The notes under the pieces are model-generated. The model was not told the origin of the DNA, made no database searches, and saw only the letters and a list, made by a program, of their open reading frames with translations. DNA of 8,375 nt from Bacteroides sp. (GTDB lineage: Bacteria; Bacteroidota; Bacteroidia; Bacteroidales; Bacteroidaceae): contig JAUMWZ010000064.1 in assembly GCA_030529405.1 (NCBI GenBank), positions 1-8,375 on the forward strand, given 5' to 3'. This document shows, piece after piece, positions 1-7,069 of this stretch; position 1 is the first letter of the stretch; each line of letters begins with the position of its first letter. Made by a program: the position numbers and the translations under genes.

Positions 1-419
1 CCCACTGAACGGGCTTTCATACGTAGGTTTACGTCCTTAGTTACAAGTATTGTTTTTTCTCCTTTATTTTCTGCAGCAACATGTTCGGTGGTACCAAGAA
101 TTAGGTGGTCTGGCTTGTTGAAACTAAACACTTTGCTTACTTGCGGAGCTTTTACCGTCTTTGTGAAGATGAACAGTTTGCCTCGTCCTGCACCTAGACT
201 TGCACCGCTTGTAAACAGTTTGTCGTCGGTAATGCTATCGAGGTGTCGAACAAACTCTCTTGCATTGTAGTTTATCTGTTCATTACCTTTCTTGAATTTG
301 TCAAGCTCTTCTAAAACAACGATAGGGATATAGATGTCATTATCTTGAAAGTGTTTCAAACAGTTACCGTCATGCAGAATGACATTCGTATCTAACACGA
401 AATTTTTCTTAGCTCCCAT
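1..419 (-). CDS. phoH: PIN-domain PhoH-family protein, N-terminal part (cut by the window edge)
   Basis: Reading leftward from the ATG at 419-417 gives 139 open codons with no stop before the window edge, so the C-terminal part is missing. The protein starts MGAKKNFVLDTNVILHD and contains VVLEELDKFKKGN, KPDHLILGT and VTKDVNLRMKA. This is the N-terminal PIN nuclease domain found in two-domain PIN-PhoH proteins; likely metal-binding acidic residues are D10, E37/E38, D104 and D129. In that family the PIN domain is followed by a PhoH P-loop ATPase domain, which would lie to the left and cannot be seen here. Such proteins are thought to be RNA-acting ATPase/nucleases; the exact substrate in Bacteroidota is not established. 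The gene diverges from folC, and a 22-bp repeat array lies between the two starts. I see no ribosome binding site, which is normal in this phylum. A stand-alone PIN protein is an alternative, but the start and motifs match the fused family best. Confidence 0.86.
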   Translation of the reverse strand, partial: MGAKKNFVLDTNVILHDGNCLKHFQDNDIYIPIVVLEELDKFKKGNEQINYNAREFVRHLDSITDDKLFTSGASLGAGRGKLFIFTKTVKAPQVSKVFSFNKPDHLILGTTEHVAAENKGEKTILVTKDVNLRMKARSV

Positions 420-476
420 AGTATTTACAGATTTAATGTTGATATTTGCATACTAAAACAGAATTCAACAGGTGTG

Positions 477-595
477 TATACCTCTGTTTTCTGATTTATA
501 TATAGTTTACTTATTGGCTATATACGGTTTAGAAGTCAGTTATATATAGTTGAAAACCAAACCGTATACAGTTCGCATATAAAGTTATACCATTG
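477..595 (+). repeat. 22-bp periodic tandem array A (phoH/folC divergent region)
   Basis: The tetramer TATA recurs at 477, 499, 521, 543 and 565, exactly 22 bp apart, and a sixth weaker copy (TATACCATTG) follows 21 bp later at 586. The unit cores read TATACCTCTG, TATATAGTTT, TATACGGTTT, TATATAGTTG and TATACAGTTC, so the consensus is TATA(C/T)AGTTT followed by about 12 variable A-rich bases. The same unit with the same period appears at 2627-2780 and 8324-8375. A possible further decayed copy in phase lies at 455 (AAAACAGAAT). The array fills more than half of the 214 bp between two divergent start codons. Its function is unknown; iterated binding sites for a protein are one possibility. Confidence 0.8.
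521..568. repeat. 10-bp inverted repeat inside array A
   Basis: TATACGGTTT at 521-530 is the exact reverse complement of AAACCGTATA at 559-568, with 28 bases between. The right arm is made from the 3' end of one 22-bp unit plus the start of the next, so it may simply be a by-product of the palindromic array core. If transcribed it could form a hairpin about 65 bases before the folC start. Confidence 0.55.
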
Positions 596-633
596 GATAG
601 AAAAAAACAAATTATTATATTCCTTTTTGCAGT

Positions 634-1968
634 ATGAACGAATATCAAAACACTCTGGATTATCTATACAACTGTGTGCCTATGTTTCAAAAAGATGGAG
701 CAAAGGCTTACAAGCCAAATATGAACAACACCATAGAGCTAGATAATTTGTTTGGAAACCCACATAGAAACTTCCGCACAATACACATAGGTGGCACGAA
801 CGGTAAAGGTTCTTGCTCGCACACAATAGCTGCTGTGTTGCAGAGTGCAGGATACAAGGTGGGACTGTTCACTTCGCCACACTTGGTGGATTTCAGAGAA
901 CGAATACGTGTTAATGGAGAGATGGCAAGCAAAGAGTTTGTTGTGGAGTTTGTAAGGGAATATAAATCTGTTTTTGAAAGACTTAGTCCTTCTTTCTTTG
1001 AGCTGACTACTGCTATGGCTTTCAAGTATTTTGCAGAACAAAAGGTAGATATTGCCGTGGTAGAAGTAGGCATGGGTGGACGCATAGACTGTACTAACAT
1101 TATAAGTCCGGAGGTAAGTGTCATCACAAACATAGGCTTAGACCACACTCAGTTTTTAGGAGATACGCTGGAAAAGATAGCTTCAGAAAAGGCTGGAATA
1201 ATAAAAAGTAATGTTCCAGTAGTTATAGGCAGAGCCGAAGGAGGAGTAAGGAAAGTATTTGAGGCAAAGGCTGTTGAGATGAACACAGAGGTTACTTTTG
1301 CACAAGAACAAACACCTGATGAGTGCGAAGTGATAAGAGCGAATAACGAAAGTCAAGTGGGTAGCAAGTTCATCATAAGAAATAATAGATTTACAGAGGG
1401 TATAGCTATGGAGCTGTCGGGCGATTATCAAGCGGAGAATGCACGTACCATTATGGCAACATTGAGAATATTGGAAAGCAAAGGATATACCATCAGCAAC
1501 GAAGCATATATCAAAGGATTTGCAAATGTATGTGCCTTAACTGGATTTATGGGTAGATGGCAGAAACTGTCGGATAAGCCTTTAACCTACTGTGATACTG
1601 GACACAACAAAGACGGAATAACATTTGTCTGCCAACAGCTAGAGAGAATAAAGAAAGACAAAGGTGGCAGACTGCACATAGTATTTGGAATGGTGAACGA
1701 CAAAGACATAAACAGCGTATTGGCTATTATGCCTAAAGATGCAATATATTATTTCACAAGAGCAAGCGTAAACAGAGCTTTGAATGAAAATGAGCTTGCC
1801 ACACTTGCAGGCAAATATGGATTGCAAGGGAAAGCATATACAGATGTGGCAACCGCCATTAAGGAGGCACAAAAAAACTGCCTCTCAGAAGATTTCATCT
1901 TCATAGGAGGCAGTAGCTTTATTGTTGCAGACTTGTTAGCGAACCGCGATACACTCGATTTCCACTAA
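634..1968 (+). CDS. folC: Bifunctional dihydrofolate synthase / folylpolyglutamate synthase
   Basis: This cytoplasmic Mur-ligase-family enzyme joins glutamate to dihydropteroate and then extends folates with further glutamates, using ATP. The 444 residues match the usual family length. Visible motifs are the P-loop GTNGKGS (54-60), the substrate loop TSPHLVDFRERIRVNG (80-95), VVEVGMGGRID (142-152), TNIGLDHTQFLG (165-176), and SEKAGI (184-189), whose K186 is the likely carbamylated, Mg-associated lysine. The linker motif GRWQ (307-310) and the C-terminal domain motif DTGHNKDG (321-328) follow; the latter replaces the DGAHNP common in Proteobacteria. The start is supported because the N-terminal helix NEYQNTLDYLYNCVPMF is typical of the family. 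No ribosome binding site is visible. The 3' end overlaps the 3' end of ridA by 33 bp on the opposite strand. I cannot tell from sequence whether both activities are kept, so folylpolyglutamate synthase alone is the alternative. Confidence 0.96.
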   Translation: MNEYQNTLDYLYNCVPMFQKDGAKAYKPNMNNTIELDNLFGNPHRNFRTIHIGGTNGKGSCSHTIAAVLQSAGYKVGLFTSPHLVDFRERIRVNGEMASKEFVVEFVREYKSVFERLSPSFFELTTAMAFKYFAEQKVDIAVVEVGMGGRIDCTNIISPEVSVITNIGLDHTQFLGDTLEKIASEKAGIIKSNVPVVIGRAEGGVRKVFEAKAVEMNTEVTFAQEQTPDECEVIRANNESQVGSKFIIRNNRFTEGIAMELSGDYQAENARTIMATLRILESKGYTISNEAYIKGFANVCALTGFMGRWQKLSDKPLTYCDTGHNKDGITFVCQQLERIKKDKGGRLHIVFGMVNDKDINSVLAIMPKDAIYYFTRASVNRALNENELATLAGKYGLQGKAYTDVATAIKEAQKNCLSEDFIFIGGSSFIVADLLANRDTLDFH

Positions 1969-2310
1969 AGCACCCTTTGGAAGTTCTTTAACAGCGAAAG
2001 CCGAGCGAGCAGGGAAGTCTCCAGAGAAGTAAGTAGCATAAACAGAGTTCATACCAGCAAACAAACTCATATCTTGCAAGAACACTGTTGTCTTAACTAC
2101 ATTATCCATTGTAAGTCCAGCCTCTGCAAGTATGTTCTTCATGTTCTCTAATGACTGACGTGCTTGTTCTTCAACAGTTGCAGGCATATCGCCAGTTGCA
2201 GGATTGATAGGTAACTGTCCAGAAACAAACACCATTCCGTTTGCCTCAATAGCTTGACTATATGGGCCTATTGCACCCGGAGCCTTACTGCTACAAATAA
2301 CTTTTTTCAT
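1936..2310 (-). CDS. ridA: RidA family protein (YjgF/YER057c/UK114), reactive imine/enamine deaminase
   Basis: RidA proteins are small cytoplasmic trimers that hydrolyse 2-aminoacrylate and related enamines/imines released by PLP enzymes, protecting those enzymes from damage. The 124 residues are full length for the family. Characteristic motifs are GPYSQA (15-20, with Y17), VFVSGQLP (27-34), VVKTTVFLQDM (71-81), YFSGDFPARSAF (94-105) and VEIECIAVR (116-124). R102 and E117 correspond to the carboxylate-binding Arg105 and catalytic Glu120 of the E. coli protein. The position of E. coli Cys107 is A104 here; that cysteine is not required in the family. The start MKKVIC fits normal family N-termini. 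The gene is monocistronic by position: its upstream region is long and gene-free, and its 3' end runs 33 bp into folC on the other strand. No separate terminator is visible between the two genes. Confidence 0.95.
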   Translation of the reverse strand: MKKVICSSKAPGAIGPYSQAIEANGMVFVSGQLPINPATGDMPATVEEQARQSLENMKNILAEAGLTMDNVVKTTVFLQDMSLFAGMNSVYATYFSGDFPARSAFAVKELPKGALVEIECIAVR

Positions 2311-2419
2311 TTTACTGTATTATTTTATTAGTTAAACATTTCAATCGTTACAGCAGATAAAGGACTTGCATTTCAAAGTAGACAGACTTCTATTTTCCCT
2401 TGATTTATAAGAGCTTATA

Positions 2420-2427
2420 CAAAGATA
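2420..2427 (-). promoter_or_regulatory. Possible ridA promoter, Bacteroidota -7 box
   Basis: On the minus strand this octamer reads TATCTTTG, an exact match to the Bacteroidota sigma-ABfr -7 consensus TAnnTTTG. Transcription would start a few bases to the left and give a leader of roughly 100 bases before the ridA ATG at 2310. No convincing TTG -33 element sits 19-21 bases upstream, and a chance match in an AT-rich 300-bp region is quite possible. Confidence 0.25.
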
Positions 2428-2626
2428 TTAGCCTATCAAACGCACCGCCCTATTCCACCTGTAGGCAAATTTACATCATTCTTTTTTTATACGTGCTTTT
2501 CTGACTGTGTTTGTGATATATTTTTTCAAACCAAAGACAACATATAAGTGATGAAAAGCCATTAAGATATGAAGGAAACAAATGTAGCTTAATAAACAAA
2601 TACATTTACACCTCATTATAACATGA

Positions 2627-2780
2627 AATAGAGTTCAATTATAAACTGTATATGCTGTGTTTTATAGCTGTATATAGCCAACTTATAAACTGTATACAGT
2701 TAGCATGGCAGATGTATACAGTTTAGAAACCGACCGTATATTATCTAAAAATCAAGTAAATACAACTTGAAACAAAAATA
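2627..2780 (+). repeat. 22-bp periodic tandem array B (upstream of ridA)
   Basis: This is the clearest of the three arrays. TATA, each time preceded by G, occurs at 2649, 2671, 2693, 2715 and 2737, with an exact 22-bp step every time. The best units begin TATACAGTTA (2693) and TATACAGTTT (2715). Weaker copies continue in the same phase on both sides: AATAGAGTTC at 2627, AATACAACTT at 2759 and perhaps TTTACACCTC at 2605. The bases before each core are usually CTG, so several copies form the palindrome CTGTATACAG or a near version. The array lies between the terminator of the leftward operon and the leader of ridA, more than 300 bp from the ridA start. Confidence 0.85.
2686..2725. repeat. 13-bp perfect inverted repeat with a nested 14-bp palindrome in array B
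   Basis: TAAACTGTATACA (2686-2698) is the exact reverse complement of TGTATACAGTTTA (2713-2725), separated by 14 bases. In addition AACTGTATACAGTT (2688-2701) is a perfect 14-bp palindrome. Both arise from two adjacent well-preserved array units. They could form a hairpin in RNA or mark a dimer-binding site on DNA. Confidence 0.7.
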
Positions 2781-2802
2781 ATAATATCACACATATAGGA
2801 AC

Positions 2803-2843
2803 AAAAAAAATCTGCAATGCGAAATAATCACATTGCAGATTTT
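2803..2843 (-). terminator. Intrinsic terminator of the coaBC-recN-rlmB-pseudoprotease operon
   Basis: Positions 2807-2819 pair with 2831-2843 to form a 13-bp stem whose core is TCTGCAATG/CATTGCAGA, with an 11-base loop. On the minus strand the stem runs directly into eight T residues (complement of 2803-2810). It begins 19 bp after the stop codon of the last operon gene. This is a textbook rho-independent terminator for leftward transcription. The plus-strand side has only four T residues, so rightward termination would be weaker. Confidence 0.9.
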
Positions 2844-2861
2844 ATATGGATAGCTGTTACC

Positions 2862-4565
2862 TTATTTCTTGCAATATTTCTCGATGAGTGAGTCTGTGTT
2901 GGCATCACCCAATGCTTTAGCTTTGTGGAAATTTTCGCAGGCCTTTTTCATATCCTTCTTTTGTACGTAGCAAAGTCCTATTAAGCGGAAACCCTCTCCA
3001 TATTTAGGGTCTTTCTCAACAATCTTTGTAAGAATAGAAAGTGCATCATCATATCTGCCTATCTTCAAGTTTACAACAGCCAATTCAACCTTATATAAGG
3101 TCTCATTTGGCGACATTTCTATTGCTTTTGATATATCTTCTATCGCACGTTGATAATATTTTGCCTTCACAAGAGCCTGCTCACGGGTGTAATAGAATAA
3201 GTCTGAAACTTTGCCATTCATAGCATTGAAAAATGTATCATAGTCCTTTACCGCCTGTCTTGGCTTGTTCATCTTCATCAAGTGTACTGCTCTTGTCCAG
3301 TAGAACTCTGCATCTTTCTGCAAAACAGGTGTAGTACAGCGAGCAATACAACTATCTAACAGAGCTAAAATCTCCTCATCTGGTTTTCCTAGTTGTGAAG
3401 AAATATTAGCCTCAATAAGCAGAGTTTCTGGCATAACCTCTGACGAACTGTTTATAGCTTTATAGATATCTAAAGCCTCGTTATACTTCTTTTCGTAGAT
3501 AAATATATCTGCTTTCTTTCTTCTGTAAAAAGTATTGTCGTTTATTTTGATAGCCTCATCAATGTATTTTATAGCGTTATCAAGAGAAAAAGCAGGGTGT
3601 TTTTCTTCTATATTCTGAGAGTTGTAGAAGATGATAATATCTGCCACAGACGACAACACAAGGTCTTTCTTCTTTGCATACTGAATAGCCTTGTTCAAGT
3701 CTGACTCTATTTGAGCTACTAGGTTAGGTTCGCTAGCAACCTTAGCAACGTTTCTGTTTGCACGACGCAAATATCCATCACTGCTCTCAGGGTATTTGTT
3801 TATAAATCGATTAACCATTTCTTCGTTTGAAACTTCATCAAGTAAAGACGAAGCCATCATCATATAGACAGTAGCCTCATCTTCATTATCGGGCAAAGCC
3901 TTCTTTATTTTGATTTTGTTTAATGATTGGTCGTTGAGAGAAAGAGGTTGAATTCTGAGTGAATTAGCAAAGTTTACGTCCACAGCATAGCTTGTTTCTG
4001 CCGTTTGGTTAGTAGATTTTTGAGATAAAGCAATAACTTCTCCGTTCTTATTCATTACCGGACAACTTACCATCTTTTCTGTTACTGATGCGCCAAGTGT
4101 GTAGTATCTGTATCCTTTTTCAATTGTTGTTGTGTCTGTTACAACTGTGCTTAGGCACTGAGCACTCTTTTGCGTTGAGTATGGCAATATATATGCATTG
4201 TCATCTTTAACTGCTTTCTGTGAACTGATTTTTAAGAATGGTTGCTTTTTTCCTTTAGTGTCTATCTGCAACTTAACTATATCGTAAATCTCATTTGCCC
4301 CTAGTATCATCTCAACTTCAAGTTCCTTGCCTTCGGCAGTAAACACAACCGCTTTGTTGGCATCTTTAAGCACAGAGTAGTCTGTTAATGCTACTCCAGT
4401 TTCTGATATAAAGAATCCGTTGCTTGTACCTTTAATCTTCCCGTCAGCATCGTATGACATGATTGAGAACACTGAACGCTTTGCTTTTTCAACCCACTTA
4501 GGCGTTTGGGCAAGCGTATTCAGTGTAAACACAAACAATATTGAAATTAAAACTAATCTCTTCAT
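2862..4565 (-). CDS. Secreted protein with a degenerate trypsin/HtrA-like domain and C-terminal TPR repeats
   Basis: The 567-residue product starts with a signal peptide (KR, hydrophobic LVLISILFVFTLNTLA, likely cut after A19), with no lipobox cysteine, so a periplasmic location is expected. Residues about 22-205 resemble an HtrA-type chymotrypsin-fold domain: SNGFFISETGVALTDYSVL (48-66), YDIVKLQI (94-101) and MVSCPVMNKNGEVIAL (165-180). Aligned to HtrA, the catalytic His falls on S64 and the catalytic Ser (GNSGGP) on V166; only the Asp (D95) remains. Proteolysis by the usual triad is therefore not expected, and a binding or scaffold role is inferred. The rest is mainly helical, with TPR-like repeats at about 326-370, 416-450, 452-485, 487-519 and 521-553. 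The gene is last in its operon, 9 bp after rlmB, and is followed by a strong terminator. I do not recognise a named gene, and the ligand is unknown. Confidence 0.85.
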   Translation of the reverse strand: MKRLVLISILFVFTLNTLAQTPKWVEKAKRSVFSIMSYDADGKIKGTSNGFFISETGVALTDYSVLKDANKAVVFTAEGKELEVEMILGANEIYDIVKLQIDTKGKKQPFLKISSQKAVKDDNAYILPYSTQKSAQCLSTVVTDTTTIEKGYRYYTLGASVTEKMVSCPVMNKNGEVIALSQKSTNQTAETSYAVDVNFANSLRIQPLSLNDQSLNKIKIKKALPDNEDEATVYMMMASSLLDEVSNEEMVNRFINKYPESSDGYLRRANRNVAKVASEPNLVAQIESDLNKAIQYAKKKDLVLSSVADIIIFYNSQNIEEKHPAFSLDNAIKYIDEAIKINDNTFYRRKKADIFIYEKKYNEALDIYKAINSSSEVMPETLLIEANISSQLGKPDEEILALLDSCIARCTTPVLQKDAEFYWTRAVHLMKMNKPRQAVKDYDTFFNAMNGKVSDLFYYTREQALVKAKYYQRAIEDISKAIEMSPNETLYKVELAVVNLKIGRYDDALSILTKIVEKDPKYGEGFRLIGLCYVQKKDMKKACENFHKAKALGDANTDSLIEKYCKK

Positions 4566-4574
4566 AGTCTATAT

Positions 4575-5369
4575 TTATTTTATATTGATTCTACTTTTAA
4601 GTGCTTCATAGATTAGAACGCCCGCAGCTACAGACACATTCAAAGAGCTGATATTCCCTAGGATAGGTATCTTTACCCACTCGTCACAAAGAGCAAGGTT
4701 ATCGTAAGATATTCCCACATCTTCCGATCCCATTATTAAGCATATCGGTCCAGAATATTGTCCTTCAGTGTAAGAATAATCTCCTTTTTCTGTTGCAGCA
4801 ATAATTCTAAAGCCAGAGTCTTTCAAATATTGAATGGTAGAGCGAAGATTGTTTTCACGGCAAACAGGTATTGTGTACAGCGCACCTGCCGATGTTTTTA
4901 TCGCATCTGCATTAACGCTTACACTTCCACGAGCTGGAATTATTATGCCATCTATGCCCGCACACTCGCAAGTTCGTGCTATTGCTCCGAAGTTTCTAAC
5001 GTCAGTCAATCCGTCAAGCATAACGAAGAAAGGGTTCTTGCCTTCTTCAAACAGAAACGGAACAAGCTGTTCTGTTTTCTGATATGTTATAGGCGATATG
5101 TAAGCTATTACGCCTTGGTGGTTCTTTGTAGTTATCTTATTCAGTTTTTCAACAGGCACTCTCTGCACGGGAACAAGTGTTTCCTTCAAAGCAGAAAACA
5201 GTTCTTTCGACAACTCACTTTGTATATCTTTCTTTACAAGCACTTTGTCTATCTCTTTTCCAGCTTCTATGGCTTCAATAACTGCACGCACACCAAACAC
5301 TAACTGTACATCTGACGATGTATTACGTTGTCTTTGTCTTCCGTCTGTATGTCTTTTGTAGTAATTCAT
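4575..5369 (-). CDS. rlmB: TrmH/SpoU-family RNA 2'-O-methyltransferase, probable 23S rRNA G2251 methylase
   Basis: This SPOUT-class enzyme uses S-adenosylmethionine to methylate a ribose 2'-OH; RlmB acts on a guanosine in the peptidyl-transferase region of 23S rRNA. Residues about 22-95 form the substrate-binding domain (LVFGVRAVIEAIEAGKEIDKV, 23-43, and KNHQGVIAYISP, 82-93). The catalytic knot domain shows motif 1 LTDVRNFGAIARTCECAGID (121-140, with N126 and R132), motif 2 LIMGSEDVGIS (211-221, with E216) and motif 3 KIPILGNISSLNVSVAAGV (233-251, with N244). At 264 residues it is slightly longer than the 243-residue E. coli protein. The extra length is a hydrophilic, basic N-terminal tail rich in Q and R. 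It sits 32 bp after recN and 9 bp before the pseudoprotease gene. Another TrmH-family target RNA cannot be excluded, but the two-domain layout favours RlmB. Confidence 0.88.
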   Translation of the reverse strand: MNYYKRHTDGRQRQRNTSSDVQLVFGVRAVIEAIEAGKEIDKVLVKKDIQSELSKELFSALKETLVPVQRVPVEKLNKITTKNHQGVIAYISPITYQKTEQLVPFLFEEGKNPFFVMLDGLTDVRNFGAIARTCECAGIDGIIIPARGSVSVNADAIKTSAGALYTIPVCRENNLRSTIQYLKDSGFRIIAATEKGDYSYTEGQYSGPICLIMGSEDVGISYDNLALCDEWVKIPILGNISSLNVSVAAGVLIYEALKSRINIK

Positions 5370-5401
5370 TCTTTATCTGTTTTCTACTTTTATGTGTATT
5401 C

Positions 5402-7069
5402 TTATTTTCTTCCTTCTTTAAGCAGTTCTTCTGCGTTCTTCATTGCCGCCTCAGTCATAGTTGAGCCACTTAGCATATAAGCTATTTCCGTTGCACGCTC
5501 TTCTTCCTCAAGTCGTCTGATATGGCTATTTGTTTCCACATCATTATCTCTCTTATACACCTTGTAATGACTGTTACCCTTTGCAGCAATCTGTGGCAAG
5601 TGTGTGATGCTTATCACTTGTCTGTTTCCCTTACCCATTTCTTTCATCACATCAGCCATTCTGTCGGCAATATCTCCAGATACTCCAGTATCTATTTCAT
5701 CAAATATTATGGTAGGGAGCTTCGTTTCTGCCGCAATCATTGACTTGATTGTGAGCATAACACGTGCTATTTCTCCTCCAGAGGCTACTGTGCTTATGCT
5801 CTGCAAAGAAGAGTTTTTGTTTGCAGAAAACATAAAAGAGATGCTATCTGTACCATCTGGCGTGGGTTCTTTCTTTTCTGTGAACTCAACCTTAAATCGT
5901 ACGTTAGGCATACCAAGAAGTGACAATCTCTTAGGCAATTCTTTCTCTAATTCAAATGATATATTCTTTCGTTCTAAAGTAAGTTTACTTGACTTCTCAA
6001 GTAAGCATTGTTTAGTTTCAAATGATATACGGTTTAGCTCACGTATATATTCATCATTATTTTCTATATTATTTAGCTTCTCGCTTAACGACTTATATAT
6101 TTCTATAAGTTCATTAACCGTATCGACCTTATGTTTCTTTTGAAGTGAGTATATCAAGTCTAATCTTTCGTTCAAAATTTGAAGTCTTTCCGGATTAGAT
6201 TCTATGCTTTCTGCTCTGTTTGACACTTCTTTTGATATGTCTTTCAGCTCTATATATGCCGATTCCATACGTTCTATTAGTTCGCCAACTTCTGAATATA
6301 CACCAGAAATATTCTTCAGTGCTGACATACCTTCTTTTATTGAGCTTAGTATTCCTCCATTGTCAGAATAGAAAACGCCATCGGCAGCATACAAAGCAGT
6401 CTTTATCTCCTCCGAGTTGCTCAATAGTTCAACTTCTTTTTCCAATTCTTCCTGCTCATCTTCTTCTAATTTGGCTTCAGAAAGTTGTTCAACTTGAAAA
6501 CGGATATAGTCTTCTTCCGCTCTATCTCTTTCTAGTTCCTCCTTAGCCTTTCTTAGTTTGCTCTCTGCCTCTCTCCAATTTTGGTGTGCAGTCTTATATT
6601 CAGCCAGCAAACCTTGATTGTGTGAGATAATATCTAATACCTCTATTTGGAAGTTTTCTTTACTGATTAGTAAGTTTTGGTGTTGAGAATGAATGTCTAT
6701 CAACCTTTCCCCTACCAATTTTAGGTCTGACAACGAAACCGGACTATCATTTATGAAAGCCCTACTCTTACCTGATGAGTGTACTTCTCTACGTATTATG
6801 CACTCTCTCTCATAGTCAATTCCTATCTCATCAAATAAGTGCTTTAGGTCATATCCTTCTACATCGAATGTAGCCTCTATAACACATTTAGATGCGTCCT
6901 TACGTATTGACTTAGCATCTGACCTTTGTCCTAACAAAAGACCAATAGCACCAAGAATTATTGACTTACCAGCTCCTGTTTCGCCTGTTATTACGGAGAA
7001 ACCAGATGAGAAAGAAATCTCTACCTCGTCTATTAGCGCATAGTTTTGAATATATAATGTTTGTAACAC
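5402..7069 (-). CDS. recN: DNA repair protein RecN (SMC-like ATPase)
   Basis: RecN is a cytoplasmic SMC-like ATPase recruited to DNA double-strand breaks, where it helps hold DNA ends and sister chromatids during RecA-dependent repair. The 555 residues match the family. Visible motifs are the N-terminal LYIQNYALIDEVEISF (5-20), Walker A GETGAGKS (29-36), DIHSQHQNLL (125-134, Q-loop region), two charged coiled-coil arms at about 155-215 and 260-380, the ABC signature VASGGEIARV (428-437), Walker B PTIIFDEID (452-460) with catalytic E458, and the switch histidine in ITHLPQIA (488-495). The start is fixed by the conserved MLQTLYIQNYALID. The gene lies between coaBC (34-bp gap) and rlmB (32-bp gap) and is presumably co-transcribed. 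No SOS-type operator is evident in the short upstream gap. Confidence 0.97.
   Translation of the reverse strand: MLQTLYIQNYALIDEVEISFSSGFSVITGETGAGKSIILGAIGLLLGQRSDAKSIRKDASKCVIEATFDVEGYDLKHLFDEIGIDYERECIIRREVHSSGKSRAFINDSPVSLSDLKLVGERLIDIHSQHQNLLISKENFQIEVLDIISHNQGLLAEYKTAHQNWREAESKLRKAKEELERDRAEEDYIRFQVEQLSEAKLEEDEQEELEKEVELLSNSEEIKTALYAADGVFYSDNGGILSSIKEGMSALKNISGVYSEVGELIERMESAYIELKDISKEVSNRAESIESNPERLQILNERLDLIYSLQKKHKVDTVNELIEIYKSLSEKLNNIENNDEYIRELNRISFETKQCLLEKSSKLTLERKNISFELEKELPKRLSLLGMPNVRFKVEFTEKKEPTPDGTDSISFMFSANKNSSLQSISTVASGGEIARVMLTIKSMIAAETKLPTIIFDEIDTGVSGDIADRMADVMKEMGKGNRQVISITHLPQIAAKGNSHYKVYKRDNDVETNSHIRRLEEEERATEIAYMLSGSTMTEAAMKNAEELLKEGRK

Larger units (their letters stand above)
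2311..2861. other. Gene-free region between ridA and the coaBC operon end
   Basis: No credible coding region is visible in these 551 bp on either strand; only very short ATG frames occur, such as one of seven codons near 2570. From right to left the region holds the operon terminator (2803-2843), repeat array B (about 2627-2780) and a possible ridA promoter near 2420-2427. The part from about 2450 to 2600 has T-runs (around 2482 and 2520) but no clear stem before them, and I see nothing else I can name there. Confidence 0.6.

Noticed and set aside
88..270. 60-codon rightward open frame at the left edge
   Set aside because: It is opposite the conserved PIN domain coding sequence and shows no protein-like features.
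477..595. 22-bp array read as a CRISPR array
   Set aside because: The conserved part is only about 10 bases and the variable part about 12, far too short for repeats and spacers. The same unit is scattered over three intergenic regions and no cas gene is present.
588..595. TACCATTG as a -7 box for folC
   Set aside because: It has one mismatch to TAnnTTTG and no TTG element at the expected distance upstream; it also coincides with the last decayed array unit.
708..1148. 146-codon leftward open frame inside folC
   Set aside because: It lies wholly opposite conserved folC motifs, including the P-loop, and its product resembles no protein family, so it is a shadow frame.
2431..2466. Relatively GC-rich patch with a GCCTA/TAGGC inverted repeat upstream of ridA, considered as a structured RNA or riboswitch
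   Set aside because: The stem is only 5 bp with a 26-base loop and it lies upstream of the best promoter candidate, so it is probably not transcribed with ridA.
4758..5303. 181-codon rightward open frame opposite rlmB
   Set aside because: It is antisense to a well-supported methyltransferase gene, its translation is rich in Cys, Phe and Tyr with no recognisable domain, and it has no separate promoter space.
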